Assembly: GCF_047495875.1 (NCBI RefSeq)
Contig: NC_092462.1
Location: forward strand, 29,032,523 to 29,096,522
Length of the DNA: 64,000 bases
Direction: 5' to 3'
Origin: Pithys albifrons albifrons
Taxonomy: Eukaryota; Chordata; Aves; Passeriformes; Thamnophilidae
In this document: positions 39,120 to 51,261 of the stretch, in pieces
Layout: every line of letters begins with the position of its first letter
How positions within the stretch are numbered: position 1 is the first letter of the stretch
The notes under the pieces: generated by a model
The model's input: the letters and a program-made list of their open reading frames with translations, nothing else
Told to the model about the DNA's origin: nothing
Database searches by the model: none
Made by a program: the position numbers and the translations under genes

Positions 39120-39185
39120 TTGCTGCGATCATGGCTGTGGGTGGGCTTCTTCTCTTCGTGCTGTTGCCTATCCGAGCCTAACATG
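39120..39185 (+). CDS. EPHA5: EPHA5 juxtamembrane cassette exon (22 residues)
   Basis: A 66-nt exon just after the transmembrane exon. It reads SCCDHGCGWASSLRAVAYPS followed by LTW across its borders, which corresponds to the cysteine-rich insert of human EPHA5 ([20 protein letters not shown] as I recall it). The acceptor follows CTTTTTGTTTGCTTTTCAG; the donor is ACATG/gtcagt. Both flanking junctions have the same phase, so inclusion or skipping keeps the frame; skipping gives SGRRCGYS. It is known from mammals as an optional exon. The substitutions relative to human are denser than in neighbouring exons, which fits an optional segment. The cysteines next to the membrane could be acylated, but that is inference. 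Confidence 0.88.
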
Positions 39186-39592
39186 GTCAGTGTTCCCACC
39201 CGTGCTGGCTCCTACTTCATGTCCTTTGTCCATGTTTTCTGTGCACAGTCTGCCTGTCCCTTTCTTGTATTGGCCTGGAAATCACTTTCTCATCTGATCT
39301 CTGTACTCAGCTTGTCTATCTCAACAACTGGAAATAGCGTGATGTGAAGCAGGGTGTGTCTCCAGCAAGAACAAGGGTCCAAGGGGAAAAAAAGTCATTA
39401 TGTTATGCCATTATCAATCCACCACACCAGGTGTCTAATAAAACATCACGTATGCTGGACACTCATCAAGTTCTGCTTCTTGTCATCCAAAGGGGATGGG
39501 GGAGGTAATTTGCCCCCAGAGAGGAGGCGTGGGGTAGGTGGGAGTTGAAAGGTATTTAGTGGCATGTAATATGCATGTCAGTGGAATGAACT

Positions 39593-39628
39593 GTATGTCA
39601 TCGACATACATGTCAATGTATGACATAC
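39593..39628. repeat. Nested short inverted repeats
   Basis: GTATGTC at 39593-39599 pairs with GACATAC at 39603-39609 across 3 bases. The longer GTATGTCAT also pairs with ATGACATAC at 39620-39628. In RNA this could form alternative small hairpins downstream of the cassette exon. Confidence 0.6.
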
Positions 39629-42600
39629 GCAGCAATGACATGGTGCTGCTTGCCAGTGATATGCTCCAGCAGTATTGGACATATCTCTGTGGGCATCAAG
39701 AGGTCCGTGTCCGCACTGCATGCTGTCCTGTTCTGCCATCTGGGCTGCCTCACCGGTTTCTGCTCTCTTGTATTCTCCCTTTTTTCTAACTAATTAAAGG
39801 AGGGGTGATTTTAATTTCTCTTGGTTTGACTGGATGCAAGTTGAGTTGCTTCCTAAAGGGAATCTGGTTTAGGCCTCTGAACTGACTGTAATCTGTGCAG
39901 AGATCTTCCTAAATGTTGTAAGAGACTCATGAAATCACCATCCCCATCAAGTAGCTGCTTGAGACCATAGAAGCTATGAGACACCCCACATGTGGTGTTA
40001 AACTGGGGAGGTTTTCCAGCACAGTTCGTGAAAGGTGTGAAACTCTCCTGTGTTTTCTGGGGGATGCTGAGGCTTTGCATAGTGGTGGCTGGGTCATGGT
40101 GGAGTTCTTGCTGCAGGGCATGGCAGTCTCTAAGATGGACCGTATGTGGGTCCTCTAGTTCTGTATTTTTGCTTTGACAGAGGCCTGCCTAAACCAGGGA
40201 GAAGTTTGTGAAAGCAAATACCAAAGGTCCTAAAACAGAAGGGGATTTGTGCGGTATTTTCCTGATGGAGCACTTTTAAATTGGTTTTTGTGACTTTTCA
40301 GTTCTTAAGAGCAGAGTTAGCAAGGAAGGATGGTCAACTCTGTGTGCCTGCCAAATGTTGTTCTTGTATGTGAGCCACTATTTTGGCAATGATTGTGCTG
40401 AAAAAAATCTCCTGGTACTTCTGTTGTCTGTCATGCCTGTGCCACCAGGGCATGAGCAGTCCCTCATGGCAAGTCATGTTTCAAATATCCTCAGCAAGAC
40501 CCCCAAGCTGACTGTGACAGCAATGGAAAATACTTCTCAAGAAGACCAGGAATGCACTGGATGGCTCCAAAGAAGAGAGACGCATAAGGAAAACTTGGTT
40601 GACCTGGAAAAGACCTTCTGCAAGTTTCCTCCTAAACACTGGAGAGACTAATGCGGCAGCATGCTGGCAGGGGGAAATGGGAAAAGTTACTTCAAGGCAC
40701 AGATGCCATTGGCTGTGCTATGGGAAGACATGACAACCTCTTTAGAGAGATTTATGGAGATCACTTCAGAGGGAGCTTCCTGCAAGAAGGGAAAACGGTA
40801 TCTAGTTTAAATTATTTTTAATTGTTCTGGTGGTGATTTAGGAAAGCGGGGAGTCATTCAGTGAGAAGGCAGGGAAGGACTAAAGGCTAAAAATACCACT
40901 GCTAGTTTTGTGCAACTTCCTTTGTAAGGCATCCGGGTTAATCAGAGGTCAATGACAGGGTCACACTGTGTAGAGGTGGACAGCAGTGCTGGGAAAGCAG
41001 CTAAGAAGATTGTAAGCCTGCAGCCCATAGGAAGGGCATCTGCCCTGGTTCCTCTCAGGCCAGACATCGAGTGTATCTTTGCACTGAGCTCAAGGTCTTA
41101 GCTTGTCATCACCAGAACTTTTACTGCTCTTTTGATCTCATGTGGGAGAATAGTGAACAGAAAAATGGGAAGCAACTTCCAGTGTAAAAACTGTTAATTT
41201 TACACCAGTCCCTCAAGTGTTCCCTGGTTTTGTGTTATTAAATTTAGTTCTAGGATGGCAAGCAGCAAAGACAAATGCTGAACATGGACCAACATCACTA
41301 GTGGTAGACTTTTGCTTCTGGCTGTCAGTATCAGTATTGTTTATCAAGGATAAAGCTATTTACTGGACAAGTTATTGTCTTCACATGTGAGCTGAGGCAA
41401 CAGGATCTTGGCCAGATGGACGCATTCATGTTTGTTTGTTCCTCTGCTTGGAAAATGGTCCTGCCCTGCAACACGTATGCAGCTCTATTGCTTTAACATC
41501 TTAGAACAAATAGTCTGAGATGATCACTAACCCCTTGTAAACAACAACCTTGCCATCCTTGCAAACCTCCTGTAAAAAGGCGGCTTGAAATGGGTTGGAT
41601 GCATTCCTCAAAGCTGATTTATTGTACAGGATGTACTTTTTAGTGAAGATCACAAACGCAAAAAGCAAGTGATGTTTGGTCTGTGCTTCAGAGAAGCACA
41701 CATACTTTGTTGATCTCATATTTAAGAGATTAAATATGTGTATAAATCTCTGTGGGACTGGGATAGGAGATTGCATGCTCTTTGACTGGACTGACTGCAG
41801 TTAGCAAGGTGAAGTCCCTTTCCTCATTGGGTTTGTCTAAATGCTGTCCCCACGTGTATTTCCAGTAATGCCTTGCCTGTGTGCTGAAATGCTTTGGCCT
41901 ATGCCTGTAAAACAAGTATGTAAAGATTCTTCCACATCACCACTTTGGGCTTGTATGTCCAAGGTCCACATTCACAGTCTGTTGACTGTGTCTTGCCTGG
42001 CATTCTGTGGTTTTCAAGGGGATACCTCAGGTGGCCAAGGGGCAACACAGCAAGGGCATCTTGAAGCACAGGACAGACTCAAAGAATCTCCATCAGTTCA
42101 GGGAGAGCAGGTGTCTTCCTGCCTCACTTCTTGAAGGATTTTTCTCCATGAATTGGCTTCTGCCATGAAAGGTAGTGGGCATTGGTTTCCCACCTGGATT
42201 CTTCATCTTTCTACCTGTCCATTTTATATTTTATGAACCTATATAAGAATCATTTTACAACTTCACTTTTATGATCTGCTCCATAAATATTTTACAAGCT
42301 GCCTGCCAATCTGCAAGTAGTTTTTTAAATAAGACATGATGCCTTAAGAATATTTAAAGTCTCAATTCTTTTTTTTCTGATACCTTTATTGAAAAACACA
42401 GATCCGTGCAAGAAAGACATCGGCTTTCTAGACAGAAACTGGGACAAATCCACAACATTGAGATTCAGGCATGCTGCTGAATTATGTTACCTTTTGGCTG
42501 AGTGTCTCCAGCTCAGTGGGAGATGAAACGAGTGTCAAGATCTTTATGTTTTTGCTGTGCATGATATTGAAAAGATATAGGAAATCTATGGTTTGTACAA

Positions 42601-43305
42601 TGATAATAAGCTAGAGAATGAATCTTCTGTCAAGGCTTTTGACTCACAATTTTTCCAGTAAATATTAAGAGCAAATGTACATGCAGAAACGGATTATTTC
42701 ACAAACAATTGGGATCTTTTTCTTCTCTCAAAATACACTGCAAAGCCATGATATTTAGATTCTTTGATCTGCCAGTAAGATTCACAAAGTGAATCAGGAC
42801 TGTTAACCTGAAATTTCAGATTTTTATGGGATTTAGTTGGGGAAGAAAGAATTAACAACGGCTTCTGTGTGTTATTTAAAACATCTGAAGGTCAAGAAGG
42901 GGGAAAGTGAAGTTTAGTGTGTACATGGCATGTTTCTGTGGGTAGTTTAAGAAAGTGAGTGTTCAAAGGGCACAAGTGATTGCAACAGGTAGGTTTTGCA
43001 GCAAGTGACACCCAACTGTTGCTTGACAGTCACAGTCTACTAGCTGCCATTTCACTTTGATGTGTCTTGTCAAGGTTTGTTTTATGGATGCTTTGAGGGT
43101 CCCAGAGCCTGATTTCATATGCTAATGGGATTTGTTGCTGTATGTGTTACCTGGCTCGAGAGGAGGGTTCACCTGAAGCCAACTGGTTTGTGTTGGCCCT
43201 TTCAGTGTGTCCCTGGGCAGTAAAACGTGGACTGTTGTGCATCAAGGTGTGCTTGGATCACTGGATGAAAGGGATGGCATGTTCCCCATTTCTGCTTCCT
43301 CCATC

Positions 43306-43347
43306 TTCATGGTCTAAGAATTGGGATTCATGGTGTAAGAATTGGGA
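43306..43347. repeat. 21-bp tandem duplication
   Basis: Two adjacent 21-bp copies read TTCATGGTCTAAGAATTGGGA and the same with one C-to-G change. The near identity suggests a recent replication slip. Confidence 0.85.
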
Positions 43348-45709
43348 GATGCAGGTCATGAAAAGGATGATTGTAGAAAAGCATCTTTATAGGTGAAGTA
43401 CTCTAAACCTGAAGAAGAGGTTTGCTTCAAAAGGCAAACAGAAGAAATCTTTGATATGTGCATTTAGTAGAAGTATGAATTGAAATATTTGTGTATTTTT
43501 AAACGAAAATTGAGTTATATGCCTTCATCCAGAAAAATTACTTCTGCAGAAAACTTTTGTAACTTGGCAACTTGGAGCAGAAAAAATTGAAGTTGCCAGA
43601 AGTGGGACTTAATACCAAGACTCAAATCTCTAGTTTATTCAGTTAAAGGGTGAGGTAGTATGATGAAGAAGAAGAATCCATTTTCACTGAGGGTCTCTGA
43701 ACACTATAATGTGCTTTGAAATGAGCCTTACTCCCTTGGCCTCTGTGTACCCCTAGTACTTGGTTTTTGAGTTAATGCAGGACCCCATCTCAGGAAATGG
43801 CACTGCTGCTACCAGAGCAAGGCTACAAGCACCCATGTGCAGATAACTGAGCTGTGTGTCTGGGCATCTCATTGCCCTTCTTGTGGGTTTTGCATTCAGA
43901 ATGTGATGGTCTCAACTTGGTTGCTGCTGCTGAAATCATGCCCTGCATGGATAGCCTGGCTGTGCAACCTGTTTACCTCCCTGCCTGTGTCCCTGGACTG
44001 CCTGTCAGCTTTTGCCTTGTCTTCTGCACTTCATCTTGACCCTTGTGCCTGCACAACCTTTGCAATGTTTTTCCTTCCTCTCCCCATAGCACAGCTCTCC
44101 CTGTCTTCCCAAGGTAAGCTTCCTCTTCCCTGGAGTAGCCACAGAAGATCATTTTGCTTTCCCCCTCCTTAACCCTCTGGCATCCAGCTCTACTGGGTCA
44201 GCTCAGCAATGGTGTCTTACCATGTTTGGGCTTTTGTTTGTAATTGTGATCATTTCACAAACAAACTCAGTGCCAAAATCCTATAGCTGAAAGGCTGCTG
44301 GACCCCTTGCATCCAGGCAGACAGCAGTTCCCTGTAATAGAACGTCATGCTGAGGTCGTGTTTCATGCAGATGCCTATTACTGGCTCCTTCTAATTGCAG
44401 TTTTGTTTCTGCTAATTGTGTGCTCCTCCTTGCTGTGAGTGATGCTGGAGTGCTCACATGCCCCTAGCTCAAAAATCATAGGCAATGGAATGGAAGTCTC
44501 CAAGTTTCTCAGCTTTAAGTGACTTCTTAGTAACCTGAGGCTTTATTTGTGGTGCGCCAGCCAGCAATCCCACTGTGTGCTGACTGTCTGTTCCATGTTT
44601 TTCACTCTACCAAGCAGTGTCCCTCAGTCTCATGTCTATACAGTTTTCTGTAAGGATGGTCCAGTTCCCATATCTAGTTATCATACCAGATCCTTGGAAA
44701 GACTGGCATATACACGTGCATCCTACATACCTCATCCTGTATTTTTAAATGTATATGTGTGTATAGCAATTCTTCTTGGTTATATAGTTAGCCTGTGGCT
44801 TCCTATGTTGTTGTCTAAGTGAAGCAGATCTCAGAAATGCCACCAAAGCAGACATGTAATGCCAATGCAAAATCCTTGCCAGGAAAACCAACAAGAAGAA
44901 TGAGGACAGAGTCAGAGAAGAGCAACCACACACTAATAGTAGGATGCCCTGGGAGAGATGCAACTCCCATATGACTGTGGTTGCAGCTCTGGATGGGATT
45001 CAGCAGCATCCTTCCACTGTCTGGTGCGAAGATAGGTCAGGCAGTGACTGCATGTCGTCTTCCATCTTTATTCTGCTGGGCAGAGGGGATTGTATGAATG
45101 GCAGCTCCCCTGTCGAAAGAGAGAAGATGTACAGGAAATGCTGTGCAGAGCCAGAAATATGTAGGAGACCCTTGAAGGCAGTCAGGCAACAGGTTTTGAT
45201 TTGGTTTAAGCCATTATTTTGCATGTGTATAAGGTGTTAATATTCACAGAAGGCTGTTTTCTAAAGTATCAAAATTTAAAGGTCTGTGCAAATGCTCAGT
45301 GGATGAAGGAGAGCATGCAAGACATACAACACAGTGCCTGCAAAAGCTCTGCAGTCCAGTAGATCTTGTTTCTGCAATTCTAATATTTCATCCCATTCCC
45401 CTTCCATTGTCCTTGCTGTTGTGGCTTTTTTTCCTTCTTTATAATAGCTGCATTAGTTGTAAGGTAGAGTGAAATTGTTCAGAAGCATCTCTGGAGTTTG
45501 GAAAATCCAAGGGTCTTGGGCCCTGAATCCCGTTAGGGAAATTGCAAGTAGGTTGATGAGCTAAAATTGGGACACCAGCAATAGAGCCACTAGAGAGGCT
45601 GGGTTCATCACTGCTCTGGGTTTTTTTGATTTGTGTGATTTGAAGTAAAGAGAGGAATTCTGCTGTACCAGAGACAAAAATACTCTTCTGTTGTGATTTT
45701 TTTTCCTAG

Positions 45710-45777
45710 GCGATGTGGCTATAGCAAGGCTAAACAAGATCCAGAAGAAGAAAAGATGCATTTTCATAATGGCCACA
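45710..45777 (+). CDS. EPHA5: EPHA5 exon, juxtamembrane part 1
   Basis: A 68-nt exon encoding the basic and acidic stretch just inside the membrane: [20 protein letters not shown], then GH. Two bases from the preceding exon complete its first codon (W with the cassette, R without). [17 protein letters not shown] is diagnostic of EPHA5. The acceptor is TTTTTTTTCCTAG and the donor CCACA/gtgagt is strong. One base (A) is carried to the next exon, giving isoleucine. Confidence 0.96.
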
Positions 45778-47064
45778 GTGAGTAAAGAGCAAACATATAT
45801 ATGTAGTTTTGGCTTTCTGTGGCAATGCGACATACAACTGAGACATGGTTTTCTGAAAAAAAAATTGTAGTTTTGCTGATAATTCACAAAAGAGTTGTTT
45901 GTTCAGTAGGTCCCCACCTGCCCCTTGCTCTAAGCTTCACAGAGAACTGAACATTTGAACAGCCCTTATATGTGCCGAGCTATTCACACCTGTGCATTTG
46001 CAGCATATGTCTCTAGTGAGCCATATTGGTTTGTTCCTCTGTCTTTGCTGTGACCCAAGGTGCTATTAATTTTGCCTGGTTGGCATGTAAGAACTCTACA
46101 TTTTTGTGGTCTGGATGCATCAGTCCAAAATGCTGGTTTGAAACCCTTGCTTCACCCAAGCCAGCCATGAGGACCAAAGCCCACTGCTACTCTTTACCTT
46201 GCATGCCTCTGCAGAGGTGTGAGGAATAACACCTACTTCTTGCTCCTAGGAAGCTTTCAGAAATGCTGTGTCAATGCCATTGCATACAAAAACCCTCTGT
46301 GGTGATCCTAGAAAGTAAATCTCATGTTTACTATCAGTCCTCCCATTCGTCCAAAGCCAACGTTTGAAGAGCCTTCCTTCATCAAGTGCTATGAGATCTG
46401 GGGATGGGTAACAGTGAGGTGCCTTTTGGGGTGGAAAAGGCAAGCACATCTTGAGTGGAAGTCAAATTTCCATTAGTGCTATGTAATGAAAGCAGCAGGA
46501 AGCGAATCAATTAAGAGCCACAGTATAATGTGCTGTCTCATTAGACTGATGAGCAATTCTTCATGTGAGTAGCTTTAATGATTGTCAAAACAAACTTATA
46601 ATATGGATAATGAAAATACTTTTTCCACGCTCAAGTCCCAGAGAAAAAGCCTGCTATTGATTGTATTTATACTGGTACAACCCGCAGACTTTGTACCGCA
46701 AATACGCAGTTCATTTAAATCTCACTAACTCCATCTGAAATAATGTGGTTGATTTATTAGCTAATATATGTAATTGGTAAGGCATAATTTATTTCAGCTC
46801 TCCATCATCTCCCTATCCATCCAACCTGCTTCGCAAGTTGCTCCTGTAACATTTTGCGTTTTGTACTTTTCCTTCTGGTGTACTCTCTCCAGTTCCAGAA
46901 AGGGATCCTTTTGCACTGGACCCCAGACCAGCCCATTTTTACCATAGAAATAGACTTCCTTTCTACAATGTTTTCCAGCAAAGCAGAGTTCAAGGGGCAG
47001 GAGTGTGTAACGCCTGTCTTCCATATTGCCATGTGCCATTAATGTTTTTAATTTGTGTCTGCAG
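45778..47064 (+). other. EPHA5: EPHA5 intron (1.3 kb)
   Basis: No gene recognised. About 46480-46640 is AT-rich, with homeodomain-type cores (TAAT, CAATTA) and no repeat signature; it could be a conserved noncoding element. A reverse-strand open frame at 46794-47132 is only the shadow of the intron and the following exon. Confidence 0.88.
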
Positions 47065-47190
47065 TTAAGCTGCCTGGAGTAAGGACCTACATTGATCCAC
47101 ACACCTATGAGGACCCTAATCAAGCTGTCCATGAGTTTGCTAAGGAAATTGAAGCTTCATGCATAACTATTGAAAGAGTTATTGGAGCTG
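47065..47190 (+). CDS. EPHA5: EPHA5 exon, juxtamembrane tyrosines and kinase start
   Basis: 126 nt encoding [20 protein letters not shown], then [20 protein letters not shown] and GAG. The two tyrosines in RTYIDP and HTYEDP are the conserved Eph juxtamembrane autophosphorylation sites that hold the kinase inactive until phosphorylated and then recruit SH2 proteins. The final GAG begins the glycine-rich ATP loop completed in the next exon. The acceptor is TTTGTGTCTGCAG; the donor GAGCTG/gtatgg is modest. Reading on into the intron adds about 18 codons before a stop. Confidence 0.97.
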
Positions 47191-48196
47191 GTATGGAAAT
47201 GCATTTCATGATCCTTAGCAACATGAAGGGTTGGTTTTCCTAAGATGAGAGATCTGGGAAGGGCCATGAAATATTTCAGCTCTTCGGTACGCTGCAAGTG
47301 AGGGTTAACATGTTCCAGCTGATGTTTGGAACAAACTTCTTATTTGCAGATTTGAAATTCGGGAACTGAACTGGAAGTGTCAGAAAATAGTCACATCTGA
47401 GTTATTTCAATGGATGCTAAGGGAAATGAGTCACTTAATTTTCACATTCTTTTTACAATTTCAGCCTTTTTTCCCTCCCTCATTAAGGTTAGTCTTGAAG
47501 CAAAAATGAAAAATTCAACTGGGAGATTAAAAAAGCACAAACCAAAGTCCAAAGTTTTAAGCTTCCTTACTTAAAAGAAGAAACTCCATTTTCTTTCCAG
47601 TTAATCAGTTTGTATAGATTTGCATCCAACCCTTAGGAGTATTTTCTATCCTCTGAAATTATGAGTCTGGGGTAATTTACTGTTCACCAAAAAAAAATAA
47701 TCAATTTGGGTTGTTTTAAAGAAAGATAGTCATAAAATTGTAAAGAGTTTATGGTCTATGAAAATATATGTTACTGTGAAAGGCTAACAGCATTCCATCT
47801 ATGTGTCTTAACCAAAGGAAGGTTAAGAAGCAAGTGGGTTTTGTTCTACACTGTCCACACAGGGCAATGGTATAGGATGTGACAGGGCTTTTTCATCTAG
47901 TGGAAATATGTATGAAGTGAGAAAAAATGCCAGTAGAATATAAAGTATAGTTCTTTAAATGTAAGAAAAATAAATTTTTATTCCTAGTTTTCTTGTGCTT
48001 ATGAATTACTTGGCTTGTGGTATGCAGGCTATGTGAAATGGTGATCACTGTGATGTTCAGCAGTCCACATCCATGAGTGCAGGACTGTCCTGTGAGCTTT
48101 TGATCAGCTGAGGCTGAGCTGCATCATGTAGACAGATGTGCATCATGCATTCACTTGACATGCTGTGATCCTATCCTTCCTAATTTTAATTTCAAG
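47191..48196 (+). other. EPHA5: EPHA5 intron (1.0 kb)
   Basis: AT-rich intronic sequence with no gene or mobile element seen. The acceptor TTTTAATTTCAAG is pyrimidine-poor but supported by the exact frame of the following exon. Confidence 0.9.
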
Positions 48197-48382
48197 GTGA
48201 ATTTGGGGAAGTCTGTAGTGGGCGGCTGAAGCTACAGGGAAAGCGTGAGTTTCCAGTGGCTATCAAAACCCTGAAGGTGGGCTACACAGAGAAACAGAGA
48301 AGAGATTTCTTGGGAGAAGCAAGCATCATGGGGCAGTTTGACCACCCAAACATCATCCACCTGGAAGGCGTCGTCACAAAAA
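48197..48382 (+). CDS. EPHA5: EPHA5 exon, kinase N-lobe
   Basis: 186 nt. Completes the glycine loop ([16 protein letters not shown]), gives the beta-3 lysine in [13 protein letters not shown] that positions ATP phosphates, and the helix-C glutamate in [14 protein letters not shown] that pairs with it. It continues with the start of the N-lobe sheet, [14 protein letters not shown]. The donor is ACAAAAA/gtaggt, carrying one base to the next exon. The exon length and both phases match the Eph family pattern. All expected catalytic residues of this lobe are present. Confidence 0.97.
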
Positions 48383-51199
48383 GTAGGTACAAGTTGCTTT
48401 GGACTGCTCTCATTGAACTCTGACTGATGGGAGAATTGGTCAGGGGAGGAAGACTGAAGTGATTCACATTGTGACTGCACCTTTCATAATTTCTCAAACA
48501 AAAGTGAACTCCCTTGCCTGAAGTGTCACACTTGATAGGTCCAGCCAGAAACAGGTTCCCCAACAATGTAATGGGGGGGGGGGGGTTGCACAAAGGGTTT
48601 TGGTGTTCATCCACCTACAATGGATTGATAATAACTAAAGTGATAAAAAACTTCAACTGCCCCTGCAGACTTTGCTTCACTTAGACATAAAATGCATGAG
48701 CTAAGAGAAAAACCCTCTTCAAGGGCCAAAAATCAAATGAGACAGAAATGGGAGATGTTTTTTGACCAGTCTCACATAGTGTATAGATGATGGAGACAGC
48801 AGTAAGCCTGGCATGTCTGAATGCCAGTAGAGCATGCTGCCTGGTTCCTGCCTTCCAAGTAGTTCAACAGCACATGAAGTGCCACCTGCAAAATGTAAGA
48901 GCATTTTGAATGCAACAACACCAAGCCAACCACTAAGTTTTCCAAGCAGACTTGCCTCCTATTCATGCCTTTATTTGTTTACTTTTGAAACCACCTGATC
49001 CCCAGGGTGAGCAAAGATATGCCGAGAAGTGATATCCCTTGCAGGGAAACAGGGAAGTTTTTGCTACCAAGGGTCTGAGAGAGGGGGGAACCCACTCCAC
49101 CACTCCTGGTGATTTCCAGCCATCATGTTTTGAGAAATCACTGAAGCAAAGCCCACAGGAGGGTAGTACTGAGCCTAGTGATCACTCACATGGGATGTGA
49201 GCAAGACCAGGAGGTTTTCAGAATCAAGAAGAAAAGGATTGTAGCTGAAAATGACAGGACTGTATAAAACCACAATTAAGGCAAGCTCCCTCTGGGATCT
49301 GCTAGTGATGCCCCTGATAACAGTTGCCTATGGTGCTGGCATATAAATTATGAGAGGGGTCGCAGGCTGAGGAAGATGTGAAATGTCTGGCAAAACATCC
49401 CAGCATGAGAGTTATTGACTAGTAGCAAAACCTTCCACAACTTCACCAGCCCAGTTCTTCTCTAAATTACTGTAAGCACTAAAGATAAGGGTAGAAAAAG
49501 GGTCAGCACATCCCAATGTGCTGAGCACAAGCCTCTCTGGCTGCTGCTGCTGTGCTGAAGCTGTGAAAAATGTGCAAATGTGTTGGTACTCATTCGTTTT
49601 AAAGCTTTGGAGGATCTATGTTATTTTCATCAAGGATTATTTTGTTGAAAACAACTACTACTTTATTTTAATATGTATTTTAAATGAAAAAACACCAGCC
49701 TCACAAGTGTGAAAGTCCCAGAAATCTTACTTTATTTTCTCTAATGGCAGCCAAAGGCAGGAGTCTGGAGGAGGTCCCCCAGAGTGGTGGCATAATGAGA
49801 TACCATTATCACTGCAATGCTGTCTTGAGGTATCAGAGATAAGGGATCCAGTACTACAGACAGGTGTTTAGTGTTTAAAAACTTTTTTTTTTTAATTTGA
49901 GATAAACCTATGATTTTTCTTCCCTGCAAAGCCACTGACACATTTGCCAACCAATAGCAATGGCACCCGAGATCTCTCCTCCCTCTTACATGCAGCCCAT
50001 GTTGTGCATAGACACAGAGCTGTCATCCTTGAAGATGGGGCCCGTTATTTTATTTGAGACTCAATATTTTTCTCAGTTCCAAGGTACATTTCTCATATCA
50101 AAAGTAATACTTTCAGCAAGTTTCAAGCTCAGGCAGTAGATGTGATAGTAATTTAAAAGAATTGAAGTTGTGCAGGTCCCTCTTGCTGCAAAGGTAGTAT
50201 TTACAGAGCAATAAATATTTTGACTGACAAATTCACAATTATCTTTGTAATGTAGATAATTAAGTAGTAAATTAGGTAAAATAGTTAAGGTAATGGGAAG
50301 GTGGGAAAATTAAGATCTATATAAATGGCAGAACCTGCCATTAGTATTTACCTTCTTGTGCATATTATGACATGCAACAGCTCTAGTTGATCATTTCTAT
50401 GAAAGTCATTTATAATGCACTTTACAAATAATTGACAGCTCCTCTTTTGTCTGTGCTTCATGCTAACTAATGGAAATTGATTTAAATAAAAAATAATTTA
50501 CATGTTCTTGTAAGATTGAATTTACAAGGACTGGAGCACACCACATTAATTATTGCTATGCCATTGTGGCAAGCTAGTGAGACATTAGATACAAAAACTG
50601 AGGAAAAACTATCTGTAATTACCATTAAAATGACTCGGGCATGAAAATTAAACAGATTTGGAAAAACATTATTATTCTTGTCAACAATGGGAGACCAGGT
50701 CTTTTAAGAACTTCTATTTTGATTTCCACTTACACTCATTCCATCCTTAACTAACTTTTGTTCTGCAACATAAATATTCCTTTTCTTACTTCCAGATGTG
50801 TTTACAATGGTAATCACATGGGATTATTTGAATTACAAGGGATGTAATCCCATCCTTTCCTGACCTTGGTTTTGGTGGCTACCAGGCTCAAGCTTTGGAT
50901 CATCCTGGTTGCTCCTGTTGGGCTCCTGTTGTTACTTCAGGGTGTTAAAGCTCTAGGGAAGAGTCCAAAGAGGTTACTGTGTGCAATTTGGATTGCTTTT
51001 TCATCCCTTCCTCCTCAATTCTCCTATTTCTATATATAGTCAGGGAAAAACTCTCATCATCCTGCTGGAACAGCAGAGTCTTGGTGTAGATTTACTGTTG
51101 CATGGCTGTATATTCACGTGCATATGTACTCTGAAAAGTCTTTTTATTTTTTCACTTTTTAAAATAAATTGCTTACAAACTCATGCATTTTTTTTCCAG
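48383..51199 (+). other. EPHA5: EPHA5 intron (2.8 kb)
   Basis: No gene recognised. It contains a G13 run at 48573-48585. The stretch 50200-50690 is strongly AT-rich, with many TAATTA, ATAATTGACAG and ATTAATTATTG-type motifs and no repeat hallmark, and is a candidate conserved noncoding element. It ends in TTTTTTTTCCAG. Confidence 0.88.
48573..48585. repeat. G13 homopolymer
   Basis: Thirteen consecutive G residues lie about 190 bp after the kinase N-lobe exon. Such a run is prone to length error in sequencing and to slippage in the genome. Confidence 0.9.
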
Positions 51200-51261
51200 G
51201 CAAACCAGTAATGATAGTGACTGAATACATGGAGAATGGCTCTCTGGATACATTTTTAAAG
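51200..51261 (+). CDS. EPHA5: EPHA5 exon, kinase hinge
   Basis: A 62-nt exon reading [20 protein letters not shown], then K, after the first codon is completed by a base from the previous exon. It holds beta-5, the threonine gatekeeper of IVTEYMENG and the hinge that contacts adenine. The acceptor is TTTTTTTTTCCAG and the donor TTAAAG/gtaata. It ends in phase 0. Eph receptors characteristically have this small 62-nt exon. Confidence 0.97.

Larger units (their letters stand above)
39186..45709 (+). other. EPHA5: EPHA5 intron (6.5 kb)
   Basis: No gene recognised. About 410 bp after the cassette exon lies a cluster of short inverted repeats (39593-39628). A 21-bp tandem duplication is at 43306-43347. 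The rest appears unique and AT-rich, ending in a TTTTTTTTCCTAG acceptor. Confidence 0.9.

Noticed and set aside
43645..43660. TGAGGTAGTA, matching the start of let-7
   Set aside because: Only ten bases match, the rest of the mature sequence is absent and no complementary arm is nearby. A chance match.
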